From contig NZ_JAGKTC010000001.1 in the NCBI RefSeq assembly GCF_017939625.1, positions 652,519 to 716,518 of the forward strand: a stretch of 64,000 nt of DNA, given 5' to 3'. This document shows, in pieces, positions 27,742 through 35,975 of this stretch. The first letter of the stretch is position 1. Each line of letters begins with the position of its first letter. The stretch comes from Pseudoxanthomonas helianthi. Lineage in GTDB: Bacteria > Pseudomonadota > Gammaproteobacteria > Xanthomonadales > Xanthomonadaceae. The notes beneath the pieces were generated by a model that saw only the letters and a program-made list of their open reading frames with translations, was not told where the DNA came from and did no database searches. Made by a program: the position numbers and the translations under genes.

Positions 27742-30700
27742 TCAGAACGTGAAGCGGAGGGTCGCTGCGTAACGCCGGTCGTTCACGTACCAGGACGTGA
27801 CATGGCTGCCCGCTCCGTTCTGCTTCATGATCGTGCGCTGTTCGGCGTTGTTGAGGTTGTTCATCTCCAGGCCGATCTGCACGTTGTCCGAGAAGCGGTA
27901 GAAGATCGAACCGTCCAGCTGGCCGTACGCGTCGCTGTACACCGGCAGCTTCCAGGCGATCGATTCCTGATCCAGATTGTTGTTGGTGCCGTTGTAGCCG
28001 TTGGCGCCCACCGACAACAGGAACTCGCTGCGCCAGTTGTAGGCAAAACGCACCTGCCACGGACCCTTCTCGTAGAACACGGCCACGTTGTAGGAGTTCT
28101 TGGACAGGCCATCGGCCGGCAGCTTGCCGTAGGAGGAGCCGTCGGTGTCGCGGGGCACCACGCTCGGGTCGTTCGGCACGTTGGTGCTGCTGTCGATATA
28201 GGTGTAGTTGGCTGACATGCCCAGCCCATTCAACGGTCCCGGCAGGAAGTCGAAGAACTGGTTCCAGCCGATTTCCGCGCCCTGGATCTTGGCCGTGCCG
28301 GTGTTGACCGGACGGGTGACCAGGTACTCGTAATCGTTGCCGTCGTCGCCCTTGTAGGTTTCGAACCGCGCCTGGCGGCGGAAATAATCCTTCAGATCCT
28401 TGCGGAACAGGTTGATCCACGCCATGCCGCCATGTTCCGGATTGAAGTACCACTCCAGCGACAGGTCGAACTGGTTGGCCTTCATCGGCGTCAGGTGCGG
28501 ATTGCCGTAGACATCGCTAGTCAGATCCATGCATCCCGCAGGCAAGACCGTCGGATCGTCGCTGGGGTCGTTCGGAGTGCCTCCGTTCTGGATATCGCGG
28601 CAAGCTACTCCACCGACCACATGGTCCTGATTGACGGCGACGCTGAGCGTTTGATACGCCTGCAGCTCATTGAAGCTGGGCCGGGCGATGGCCTTGGACG
28701 CAGCGAAGCGCAGGATCAGGTTGTCGGCCAGTTCCCACTTGATATTGGCGCTGGGCAGCACGTCGGTGTAGCTGTTCTGGGCGGCGATCGGCTCGCTCTG
28801 GCCATGGCCGAGGTAGGGCGCTGTGCTCGTGTTCGGCCAGACCACGAAGCCGTTGGCTTCGTTCTCGGTGCGGATCACGCGCACGCCGACGTTGCCATCC
28901 AACCGCATGTCATCGACACCGAAGTTCAGCATGGCGTAGGCCGCGTAGGTGCGCTCACCCTGCACGTTGCGCCACTGCGGATCGGTCAGTTTGCGCGGCG
29001 TGATCGCGCCGTAGCAGCAGTTGTAGTAGGGAGCCGCCGCGGCGTGGATGTCCTGGTAGCTGACCGGGAACCCCAGCGCGGTCGCCAGGATCGGCGCGTA
29101 GAACTGGCCCGGGGTATTGGCCTTGCCCTGGTAGAAATTGGAGAACTGGTTCAGGTGGGTCAGGCTGGTGTTGACCGTGCTGCTCAGGTCCAGCCCGGGC
29201 AACGGCTCGTTACCGGGCAGCGCCCACCATTGCATCCAGGTCTGGAAAACCGGTTGCCAGTCGTAGCCGGTGTTGACGTTGGTAGCGTCGCGGTCGGTTG
29301 CGCGCACGCCGACCTTGAACGACTTGATGAAGCCGCTGTCGAAGCTGTGCTTCAGATCCGCGCGCCAGGCCAGTTCCTTGCCCAGGTTGTCGTCGCGGTG
29401 ATCCATCGTGAAGCCCCAGTAGTAATTCGCGGGGTTCGTGGTGAATTGCGGATCCACGCCGATGGACGGCAGGCCGCCACCGAGGTCGACGTCGATGTAG
29501 GGAACGTTCACGCCCAGCGATACCGTGGAATCCAGGCCCTTGGTGGTGGCCTTGATGTACTGGAAATCGGTCGAAAAGTCGGTGGCGTCGCTGAACTGCC
29601 ACTTCATGCCCACCGAGAAGTCGGTGGTCTTGGACTTGCGGTGCGAGGCGCGGATGTCCGTGCCCATCGGAATGTCGCCGGTCTGGACCAGCCGTCCGGA
29701 GCGGAAAACGTTGCCGTCAAGCTCGTAGGGCTGGCTCGCGTCCAGCGCCACCTGGGTGGGGTCGTTGCCGACGAAGATGGCATCCTCGTACCACAACTCG
29801 TCGTAGCGGCTCTGGAAGCCGGTGGCATAGAACTCGAGGCCGGCGCGGGGGCGCCATTGCAAGGCCAGATAGCCGCCCTGTCGTTCGCGGTCGTAGGTCA
29901 GCGTGCGCCAGTCGGCGCCGCGCGGCAGCCACAGGGTTTCGTTTTTGACGCCATCGCCGTTCAGATCGGTGTTGCGGGTCTCGAAGAACGGCCGCAGGAA
30001 CATGCCGTCGGTGCGCGTGGCCAATCCCGAATGGGCGATGTCGACCAGCACGCCGAATTCGCCCGCGTCGGTGTTCCAGCGGTTGCTGTACAGCACGGAA
30101 CCGGAAGGCTCGAGCTTCTTGGCGAAGTCGCCCTTGTTCGCGCTCATCGACACGGCGAACTTCGAATCCTTGAAATCGAACGGCATGAAGGTGCGCAGGT
30201 CGACCGAACCACCCAGGCCGCCCTCGATCATGTCGGCCTTCTGGTTCTTGTAGACGTCGACGCCGGACATCAGCTCGGACGGCACGTCCTGGAAGCTGAG
30301 GCTGCGGCCGCCGGAGGCGGAGAAGCTGTCGCGCCCGTTCAACTCGGAACGCACCTGGGTCAGGCCGCGCACCTGCACGCCGTTGCCCTCGGCCGAGAAG
30401 TGTTCCGGGTCGCCAACGGACAGGAAGTGATCGATGGTGACGCCGGGAATGCGCGACAGGGTCTCGGTGACGCTGCGATCGGGCAATGCGCCGATGTCCT
30501 GCGCGGTGACCGAATCGACGAAGGTTTCGGCGTCGCGCTTGATGTCCTGGGCGCGGTAGACCGAAGCACGGATGCCGGTGACCTGCACCTTGTCGAGGTC
30601 GGTGACCTCTTTCTTTTCCTTGTCTTCGCCGGTCGACGCTTCCTGCGCGTGGGCATTGGCTCCCAAAAGGGTGGCGATGGTCAGGGCGATGACCGTGTGC

Positions 30701-30765
30701 TTCAGAGCGCGGGTGGAAGCGGCGCGTGCGCCCGGATTGGCCGGGCGGCTACGGAGCGTTGACAT
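27742..30765 (-). CDS. TonB-dependent receptor, xyloglucan oligosaccharide uptake
   Basis: The 1007-residue outer-membrane receptor has a signal peptide ending NAHAQE, then a TonB-box-like stretch (LDKVQVTGIRAS). The plug domain (ETFVDSVTAQDIGALPDRSV, TETLSRIPGVTID, GVQVRGLTQVRSELNGR) is of the Caulobacter/Xanthomonas carbohydrate TBDR type. The long beta-barrel ends in the aromatic RRYAATLRFTF. It heads the minus-strand xyloglucan operon and should import oligosaccharides made by GH74. A GGGAGG site precedes 30765; an ATG 7 codons upstream is less likely. A perfect AGGTAGCGCTACCT palindrome lies 41 bp upstream of the start, so LacI-type repression is likely. Confidence 0.95.
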   Translation of the reverse strand: MSTLRSRPANPGARAASTRALKHTVIALTIATLLGANAHAQEASTGEDKEKKEVTDLDKVQVTGIRASVYRAQDIKRDAETFVDSVTAQDIGALPDRSVTETLSRIPGVTIDHFLSVGDPEHFSAEGNGVQVRGLTQVRSELNGRDSFSASGGRSLSFQDVPSELMSGVDVYKNQKADMIEGGLGGSVDLRTFMPFDFKDSKFAVSMSANKGDFAKKLEPSGSVLYSNRWNTDAGEFGVLVDIAHSGLATRTDGMFLRPFFETRNTDLNGDGVKNETLWLPRGADWRTLTYDRERQGGYLALQWRPRAGLEFYATGFQSRYDELWYEDAIFVGNDPTQVALDASQPYELDGNVFRSGRLVQTGDIPMGTDIRASHRKSKTTDFSVGMKWQFSDATDFSTDFQYIKATTKGLDSTVSLGVNVPYIDVDLGGGLPSIGVDPQFTTNPANYYWGFTMDHRDDNLGKELAWRADLKHSFDSGFIKSFKVGVRATDRDATNVNTGYDWQPVFQTWMQWWALPGNEPLPGLDLSSTVNTSLTHLNQFSNFYQGKANTPGQFYAPILATALGFPVSYQDIHAAAAPYYNCCYGAITPRKLTDPQWRNVQGERTYAAYAMLNFGVDDMRLDGNVGVRVIRTENEANGFVVWPNTSTAPYLGHGQSEPIAAQNSYTDVLPSANIKWELADNLILRFAASKAIARPSFNELQAYQTLSVAVNQDHVVGGVACRDIQNGGTPNDPSDDPTVLPAGCMDLTSDVYGNPHLTPMKANQFDLSLEWYFNPEHGGMAWINLFRKDLKDYFRRQARFETYKGDDGNDYEYLVTRPVNTGTAKIQGAEIGWNQFFDFLPGPLNGLGMSANYTYIDSSTNVPNDPSVVPRDTDGSSYGKLPADGLSKNSYNVAVFYEKGPWQVRFAYNWRSEFLLSVGANGYNGTNNNLDQESIAWKLPVYSDAYGQLDGSIFYRFSDNVQIGLEMNNLNNAEQRTIMKQNGAGSHVTSWYVNDRRYAATLRFTF

Positions 30766-30805
30766 GAATGTTCCCTCCCAGGACACATGGCATGCGATTG
30801 AATTT

Positions 30806-30819
30806 AGGTAGCGCTACCT
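30806..30819. promoter_or_regulatory. xyl-box-like 14-bp palindromic operator
   Basis: AGGTAGCGCTACCT is a perfect 14-bp palindrome 41 bp upstream of the receptor start. It differs only in its outer bases from TGGTAGCGCTACCA, the LacI-family operator (xyl-box) that I recall being described for the Xanthomonas xylan regulon. No LacI regulator is encoded in the window, so the cognate repressor would act in trans. Confidence 0.7.
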
Positions 30820-30889
30820 CGGCAGGACGCACGATCAACCGCCATCTGCCGGGCTGGATCGGAGCTTAGAAGAAGCAAGACATGCCATA

Positions 30890-30935
30890 CCAATGAAATA
30901 TTCGTTAGAACATATATTCTGTTGGAATACATGGA
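30890..30935. promoter_or_regulatory. AT-rich imperfect dyad in receptor/LysR intergenic region
   Basis: This AT-rich patch stands out in an otherwise GC-rich sequence. It has an imperfect dyad: TATTC at 30899-30903 and GAATA at 30925-30929 flank GAA and TTC half-sites. It lies 125-170 bp upstream of the receptor start and about 80 bp beyond the lysR stop. It may be an activator site or upstream promoter element for the receptor operon. No clean -35/-10 pair is visible. Confidence 0.3.
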
Positions 30936-31011
30936 AATGGACACAGAGCCGAGAGCCCGCTTATGTTCGTCCGGGGCGCACGGAATGAGCAGACCGGTGC
31001 CGCCCGCCCGC

Positions 31012-31965
31012 TCATCCACGGTCCGGGTACAGGCGGCGGGCAGTCGTCCGCAAGGCCTGCAACACCCGCTCGGCACCGGGAGACAGGACCTGATCGCGGC
31101 GGCGAATGATGCCGAAGAACTCCATGCGCACCCCCAGGTCCACCGGCAACACGCCCATCTGCCCGGTTTGCAGGTATGGCGCCACGGATTCGACGGGCAG
31201 GGCGGTCAGCAGGTCGCTGTGCCGCAACAGATGGATGATCACCGGCAGCGACGCGGTTTCCACGATGTCCTGCGGGGGCGTTACCCCCTGCTCAAGGAAC
31301 GCGGCATCCAGGCGGGAACGCAGCACACTGGCGGCCGGCGGCATGATCCAGCCATATTCCACGAGGTCCGCGTGGGTCACCTGGGGCCGCCCCGCCAAGG
31401 GATGGCCGGCACGCGCGATGACCGCGTGGGGTTCGTCCGCCAGTGGCTCGAAATCCAGCTCCCCGGCGCCTTCCGGACCCAGGATGCGGCCCACCACGAT
31501 GTCCAGTTGGCCATCGAGCAGCTTGGCCACCAGCGGCCGGCTGTAGTCCATCTCCACCTTGATCAGGATGTCCGGGAAGTCGCGCTTGACCGCGGCAATG
31601 GCCTGGGGGATCAGGTTGGTGCCCGGGTTCACCACCGTGCCGATCGCTGCCTGGCCCATGCGGCCGTCGCGCAGCGCAGCGATCTCGTCATGGGCCCGTC
31701 CGATTTCCGACAGCGCCGAGCGTGCGCGCCGGATCAGCGCCTGCCCGTACCAGGTGGGCTCGACGCCGCGCGCATGCCGCTCGAACAGCGGCACCCCCAG
31801 CAGCGCCTCCATTTCGGCCAGCAACTTGGACGCGGCCGGCTGGGTCATGTTGGCCGCCTCGGCGGCACGCAGCACCGAACGTTGTTCGTACAGATGCAGC
31901 AACAGGGACAGGTGGCGTGTCTTCAGCCGGGTGGCGCCAAACCAGCCGGTGGTGGGCTGAACCAT
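31012..31965 (-). CDS. LysR-family regulator, probably of the dgo operon
   Basis: The 317-residue protein has an N-terminal winged helix-turn-helix at about 17-75 (VLRAAEAANMTQPAASKLLAE) and a type 2 periplasmic-binding-like effector domain from about 105 (GQAAIGTVVNPGTNLIPQA). It is divergent from the dgoA-dgoD-lactonase-dgoK operon with a 256-bp shared region containing two dyads. This is the classic arrangement for a LysR activator of adjacent catabolic genes. The sequence resembles the GbpR/galactose-type LysR group. The effector is inferred to be a galactonate pathway intermediate or galactose. Confidence 0.9.
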   Translation of the reverse strand: MVQPTTGWFGATRLKTRHLSLLLHLYEQRSVLRAAEAANMTQPAASKLLAEMEALLGVPLFERHARGVEPTWYGQALIRRARSALSEIGRAHDEIAALRDGRMGQAAIGTVVNPGTNLIPQAIAAVKRDFPDILIKVEMDYSRPLVAKLLDGQLDIVVGRILGPEGAGELDFEPLADEPHAVIARAGHPLAGRPQVTHADLVEYGWIMPPAASVLRSRLDAAFLEQGVTPPQDIVETASLPVIIHLLRHSDLLTALPVESVAPYLQTGQMGVLPVDLGVRMEFFGIIRRRDQVLSPGAERVLQALRTTARRLYPDRG

Positions 31966-31991
31966 GAAACCTCCGGAAGTGGGAAGCTTTG

Positions 31992-32010
31992 CTATTCGTA
32001 CACGGAATAG
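31992..32010. promoter_or_regulatory. LysR-type dyad (T-N11-A)
   Basis: CTATTC and GAATAG are perfect 6-bp inverted arms separated by 7 nt. The core TTCGTACACGGAA is a T-N11-A sequence typical of LysR recognition. It lies 27-45 bp upstream of the lysR start and next to a second dyad. Confidence 0.55.
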
Positions 32011-32012
32011 CC

Positions 32013-32037
32013 TACGACAAAAATTTCATTTGTCGTA
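32013..32037. promoter_or_regulatory. Long dyad in lysR-dgoA intergenic region
   Basis: TACGACAAA and TTTGTCGTA form a perfect 9-bp inverted repeat around a 7-nt A/T spacer. It begins 3 bp beyond the neighbouring LysR-type dyad. The pair could be recognition and activation half-sites for the divergent regulator. A second, FadR/GntR-like regulator could also read such a site. Confidence 0.55.
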
Positions 32038-32187
32038 CATAGATGGGGACGCGAGGCTATGTCACGCTTCCAACAACGGGTCGGGCACAGCCAAACCGCG
32101 CGGTCCGGGCAGACGCCCGCAGGTCGTCGCAGGGCCGCCGTTCCAGGGGACCTGCGATTTGATCGATCCAGCCAGGGAGGAGGATTC

Positions 32188-32217
32188 ATGGCCATACCGC
32201 AGCGCGATCACGACTAA
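32188..32217 (+). CDS. Possible 9-residue leader peptide before dgoA
   Basis: A 10-codon frame (MAIPQRDHD and stop) begins a few bases after a very strong GGAGGAGG site and ends 4 bp before the dgoA ATG. dgoA itself has no clear ribosome site. The leader could therefore deliver ribosomes to dgoA by re-initiation. It could equally be a chance frame. Confidence 0.35.
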   Translation: MAIPQRDHD

Positions 32218-32221
32218 ACGC

Positions 32222-32845
32222 ATGGACGCATCGCCCCTTCCCTTCCGCTTGCCGCTGGTCGCCATCCTGCGTGGCATCACGCCGGGCGAAGCGCTCCCGC
32301 ACGCGAGCGCGCTGGTGGAAGAAGGCTATGACGCCATCGAAATCCCGACCAATTCGCCGGATTGGAAAACCAGCGTGGCGGACTGCGCGCGTGAATTGGG
32401 TGCGCACGCGACCATCGGTGCCGGCACCGTGCTGACCCAGGCGCACGTGGATGCGCTGGTCGATGCGGGCGGCAAACTGATGGTGACGCCGAACACGCGC
32501 CCGCCGCTGATCCGCTACGCGGTGGATCGCGGCCTGCATGTCGCCGCCGGCTTCGCTACCGCCAGCGAAGCCTTCGATGCGCTCGATGCCGGCGCGCAGA
32601 CGCTCAAGCTGTTCCCCGCTTCCGTGCAGGGACCGGCCCTGGTGCGCGCACTGCGCAGCGTGCTGCCGCCCGTTCCACTTTTCGCCGTCGGTGGCGTCAC
32701 GCCGGAAAACCTGCCCGCCTACCTCTCCGCGGGCTGCCACGGCGCCGGCATCGGCGGCGAACTCTATCAACCTGGCCAGGCGGTCGAACGCACGCGCGAA
32801 CGCGCGCGCCGTTTCCGCCAGGCCTACCTGGACCACTTCGCATGA
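32222..32845 (+). CDS. dgoA: 2-dehydro-3-deoxy-6-phosphogalactonate aldolase
   Basis: The 207-residue class I aldolase cleaves 2-keto-3-deoxy-6-phosphogalactonate to pyruvate and glyceraldehyde 3-phosphate. Sequence features are the N-terminal [15 protein letters not shown], Glu40 in [11 protein letters not shown] as the catalytic acid and Lys129 in QTLKLFPAS as the Schiff-base lysine. These correspond to E. coli DgoA Glu37 and Lys126. The galactonate rather than gluconate assignment rests on the adjacent dgoD and dgoK. It is the first gene of the operon divergent from lysR. The upstream short leader has the only strong ribosome site. The stop overlaps the dgoD start (ATGA). Confidence 0.93.
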   Translation: MDASPLPFRLPLVAILRGITPGEALPHASALVEEGYDAIEIPTNSPDWKTSVADCARELGAHATIGAGTVLTQAHVDALVDAGGKLMVTPNTRPPLIRYAVDRGLHVAAGFATASEAFDALDAGAQTLKLFPASVQGPALVRALRSVLPPVPLFAVGGVTPENLPAYLSAGCHGAGIGGELYQPGQAVERTRERARRFRQAYLDHFA

Positions 32846-33993
32846 AGATCGTGCGCCTGAGCACCTACCACGCAGCGCCCCGCTGGCTGTTCCTCAAGGT
32901 CGAAACGGACGAGGGCATCACCGGCTGGGGCGAGCCCGTCATCGAGGGACGCGCCGCCTCGGTGGAGGCCGCCGTGCACGAACTGGGCGATTACCTCATC
33001 GGCCAGGATCCGGCGCGCATCAACGACCTGTGGCAGACGCTGTACCGCGCGGGTTTCTATCGCGGCGGCGCGATCCTGATGAGCGCCATCGCCGGCATCG
33101 ACCAGGCGCTGTGGGACATCAAGGGCAAGGCGCTGGGCGTGCCGGTCTACCAGTTGCTCGGCGGCCTGGTCCGCGACCGCATGAAGACCTATCGCTGGGT
33201 CGGTGGCGACCGCCCCGCCGACATCGTCGCGCAGATGCGCAACCACCTGGCGCAGGGCTTCGACACCTTCAAGTTCAACGGCACCGAGGAACTGAAGCTG
33301 ATCGACAGCCCGCGCGCGATCGACGCCACCATCGCCAAGGTCGCGGCGATCCGCGAGGCGATGGGCGACAGCGTCGATTTCGGCATCGACTTCCACGGCC
33401 GGGTCAGCGCACCGATGGCGCGCGTGCTGCTGCGCGAACTGGCGCCGTTCAAGCCGCTGTTCGTCGAAGAACCGGTGCTGCCCGAGCAATGGGAGTACTA
33501 CCGCCCCCTGTCCGATGCCACGTCCATCCCGCTGGCGGCGGGCGAGCGCATGTATTCGCGCACGGAATTCAAGCCGGTGCTGGCGGCCGGCGGCCTGGCG
33601 ATCGTGCAACCGGACCTGTCTCACGCCGGCGGCATCACCGAATGCGCGAAGATCGCCGCGATGGCCGAAGCCCACGACGTGGCCTTCGCGCCGCACTGCC
33701 CGCTGGGACCGGTGGCCCTGGCCGCCTGCCTGCAGGTCGACTTCGTGTCCTGGAACGCGGTGCTGCAGGAACAGAGCATCGGCATCCACTACAACGAAGG
33801 CACCGACCTGCTCGACTACGTGCTCAACAAGGAAGATTTCCGCTGCGACGACACCGGCAGCATCGCCGCGCTGCCCAAACCGGGCCTGGGCGTCGAAATC
33901 GACGAGCAGCGCCTCATCGAAGCCAGCCGCCGGCCGCCGCGTTGGCGCAACCCGCTGTGGCGACACGGCGACGGCAGCGTGGCCGAGTGGTGA
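32842..33993 (+). CDS. dgoD: D-galactonate dehydratase
   Basis: The 383-residue enolase-superfamily enzyme dehydrates D-galactonate to 2-keto-3-deoxygalactonate. It can be recognised almost residue by residue as DgoD: the N-terminus [20 protein letters not shown], the middle [12 protein letters not shown] and the C-terminus [16 protein letters not shown]. Metal ligands Asp183, Glu209 and Glu235 fall at the same numbers as in the E. coli enzyme, followed by the APHCPLGP segment. It overlaps dgoA by 4 bp, and the lactonase GTG follows 4 bp after its stop. Cytoplasmic. Confidence 0.96.
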   Translation: MKIVRLSTYHAAPRWLFLKVETDEGITGWGEPVIEGRAASVEAAVHELGDYLIGQDPARINDLWQTLYRAGFYRGGAILMSAIAGIDQALWDIKGKALGVPVYQLLGGLVRDRMKTYRWVGGDRPADIVAQMRNHLAQGFDTFKFNGTEELKLIDSPRAIDATIAKVAAIREAMGDSVDFGIDFHGRVSAPMARVLLRELAPFKPLFVEEPVLPEQWEYYRPLSDATSIPLAAGERMYSRTEFKPVLAAGGLAIVQPDLSHAGGITECAKIAAMAEAHDVAFAPHCPLGPVALAACLQVDFVSWNAVLQEQSIGIHYNEGTDLLDYVLNKEDFRCDDTGSIAALPKPGLGVEIDEQRLIEASRRPPRWRNPLWRHGDGSVAEW

Positions 33994-33997
33994 CGTC

Positions 33998-34897
33998 GTG
34001 ACGGAGGCGCTGGCGAGTCTCGCCGTCGACAGCCGCTGCGTCCTGGGCGAAAGCATCCTCTGGTGCGAACGTCGCGAGGTGCTGTACTGGGCCGACATCC
34101 TCTCCGCGAAGCTGTGGCGACATGATCCGGCCAGCGGGCGCTCGCACACGTGGTCGCTGCCCGAATCTCTTGGCTGCCTGGCCCTGGCCGAGGATGGCCG
34201 TTTGTTACTGGGGCTGGCCAAAGGCCTGTACGCCAGCGATGTCGAGTCGCAGCTTGAGGCGCACGAACTGACCTTGCATCGACTGGCCGAGGTGGAAGCC
34301 GGCGTTCCGCACACCCGCATGAACGACGGCCGTGCCGATCGCGAGGGCGGGTTCGTGTTCGGCACCAAGGACGAACGCGGCGGCACGCATCGCGGCGGCC
34401 GCTTCTACCAGTACACCGCCCTGCACGGGCTGCGCGAACTCGCGCTGCCGCACGCGGCCATTCCCAACTCGATCTGCTTCGACGCCAGCGGAAAGCGCAT
34501 GTACTTCTGCGATTCGGTCGAACTGCGCATCCGGCAATGCCGTTACGACGCCGGCACGGCGACGGTATCGGACATCGAGACCTTCATCGACATCGACCTG
34601 CCCGGTGCGGAGCCGGACGGTTCCGTCGTCGATCGCGAGGGCGCGTTGTGGAATGCGCAATGGGGCGCGGGGCGCGTGGTCCGCTATCGGCCCGACGGCA
34701 GCATCGACCGCATCGTGCATGTGCCCGCGCCGCAGACTTCCTGTTGCACCTTGCGCGGGGACACGCTGTACGTCAGCAGCGCGCGTGTCGACCTGGACGC
34801 GGAGGCGCTGGCCGCCCATCCGCTGTCTGGCGGCGTGTTCGCGCATCGGCTCGACCGCGCTCTCGCGCGCGGCGAAGACCGGGTGCGACTGCCATGA
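33998..34897 (+). CDS. SMP-30/gluconolactonase-family sugar lactonase
   Basis: The 299-residue beta-propeller lactonase should open the sugar 1,4-lactone before DgoD acts. Family signatures are Glu18 in LGESILWCE, the Asn of TRMNDGRADREGGF and AEPDGSVVDREGALW, which together bind the catalytic divalent metal. The start is a GTG 4 bp after the dgoD stop. The next in-frame ATG is over 100 codons in, which would lose Glu18. Its position between dgoD and dgoK points to galactonolactone, though relatives act on L-arabinolactone. The stop overlaps the dgoK start (ATGA). Confidence 0.9.
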   Translation: MTEALASLAVDSRCVLGESILWCERREVLYWADILSAKLWRHDPASGRSHTWSLPESLGCLALAEDGRLLLGLAKGLYASDVESQLEAHELTLHRLAEVEAGVPHTRMNDGRADREGGFVFGTKDERGGTHRGGRFYQYTALHGLRELALPHAAIPNSICFDASGKRMYFCDSVELRIRQCRYDAGTATVSDIETFIDIDLPGAEPDGSVVDREGALWNAQWGAGRVVRYRPDGSIDRIVHVPAPQTSCCTLRGDTLYVSSARVDLDAEALAAHPLSGGVFAHRLDRALARGEDRVRLP

Positions 34898-35808
34898 TCG
34901 CGGTGGATTGGGGCACCAGCAGCCTGCGGCTGTATCGGATGGACGACGACGGCCTGGTCCACGAACGCCGACGCAGCGACCACGGTGCGTTGGCCAGCAA
35001 GGGCCGTTTCGCCGAAGTGCTCGCGCGGGAAATCTCCGGCTGGGACGACCCGTTGATCCTGATGTGCGGCATGGTCGGCGGGCGCGGCGGCTGGCAGGAA
35101 GCGCCTTACGTGGTCTGCCCGGTCGGCAACGCGGAACTGGCCCTCGGCATGCGGCCGATGCCGTCCAGCGAATTCCCCGGGCGTTCGCTGTGGATCATGC
35201 CAGGCCTGCGCGACGCCAGCGCCGACGCGGTACCCGACGTGATGCGCGGCGAAGAGACGCAGCTGGCCGCGCTGCTCGACGTCTTGCCCGGCGGCAGCCA
35301 CATGGTCTGCCTGCCTGGCACGCACAGCAAATGGGTGACGGTGCGCAATGGCCGCATTTGCCGCATCACCACCGCGATGACCGGGGAAGTCTATGCCGCA
35401 TTGCGCCAGCACAGCATCCTGGCTCAGTTGATGCCCGCCACGGACGGCCGCTTCGATGCCTATGCGTTCGACGCCGGGCTCCGGCGCAGCGCGGAGAACG
35501 GCGGCCTGCTGCACCATCTGTTCGGCGTGCGCACCGCGGGGCTGTTCCAGCAGTTCAGCGAGGCCGCTCTGCCTTCGTATCTTTCCGGCATCCTGATCGG
35601 TCACGAGATCCGCGCGTCCGGTCTGTTCCCGCAATCCCCGCGCCCCGCGCTGGTGCACCTGATCGGCAACGAGCGGCTGCTCGCTTCGTACGCGCATGCG
35701 TTGCGGACCCTGGGCATCGGCGTGCAACGCCACCCCGAGGATCTCGCCGCGCGCGGCCTGCACGCGTTGTGGCGACGTCGCTCCGCCACGGCCGCGACGT
35801 CGGCGTGA
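34894..35808 (+). CDS. dgoK: 2-dehydro-3-deoxygalactonokinase
   Basis: This 304-residue kinase phosphorylates 2-keto-3-deoxygalactonate at O6, making the DgoA substrate. Family features are the N-terminal phosphate-binding MIAVDWGTSSLRLYRMD, the conserved CGMVGGRGGWQEAPYV and VCLPGTHSKWV, and the C-terminal LIGNERLLASYAHAL. Length is normal for DgoK. It overlaps the lactonase gene by 4 bp and completes the phosphorylative De Ley-Doudoroff route. A galactose dehydrogenase would be needed upstream and is not in the window. Confidence 0.95.
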   Translation: MIAVDWGTSSLRLYRMDDDGLVHERRRSDHGALASKGRFAEVLAREISGWDDPLILMCGMVGGRGGWQEAPYVVCPVGNAELALGMRPMPSSEFPGRSLWIMPGLRDASADAVPDVMRGEETQLAALLDVLPGGSHMVCLPGTHSKWVTVRNGRICRITTAMTGEVYAALRQHSILAQLMPATDGRFDAYAFDAGLRRSAENGGLLHHLFGVRTAGLFQQFSEAALPSYLSGILIGHEIRASGLFPQSPRPALVHLIGNERLLASYAHALRTLGIGVQRHPEDLAARGLHALWRRRSATAATSA

Positions 35809-35837
35809 GCCGGCGTCGCGACCTGGAGAAAATCCCG

Positions 35838-35975
35838 ATGACCAAACCGTTCGCATGGAGGTTGCTGACTGGCCTGGCAACGTTGTCGACCATGCCGGCG
35901 AAGTGCGCGTCGCCAAGTTCGCGCCTGTTCCTGCGCCTATCGTCCCTGACGCCCGGTGCGAAGGACCCTGAATGA
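35838..35975 (+). CDS. Short 45-codon frame coupled to GH43
   Basis: A 45-codon frame (starting MTKPFAWRLLTGLATLSTM) has GGAGA upstream. Its stop overlaps the ATG of the following GH43 gene (ATGA). The N-terminal half resembles a degenerate signal peptide, but the rest (SPSSRLFLRLSSLTPGAKDPE) resembles no known protein. It may be a translational leader, a remnant of a deleted secreted protein, or chance. Coding potential is weak. Confidence 0.35.
   Translation: MTKPFAWRLLTGLATLSTMPAKCASPSSRLFLRLSSLTPGAKDPE

Noticed and set aside
25506-27752. A 748-codon plus-strand frame opposite GH74
   Set aside because: Antisense shadow. GH74 has complete Asp-box repeats and catalytic motifs on the other strand.
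28432-30762. A 776-codon plus-strand frame opposite the first TonB receptor
   Set aside because: Antisense to a receptor with a full signal, plug and barrel. No recognisable domain and no independent start signal.
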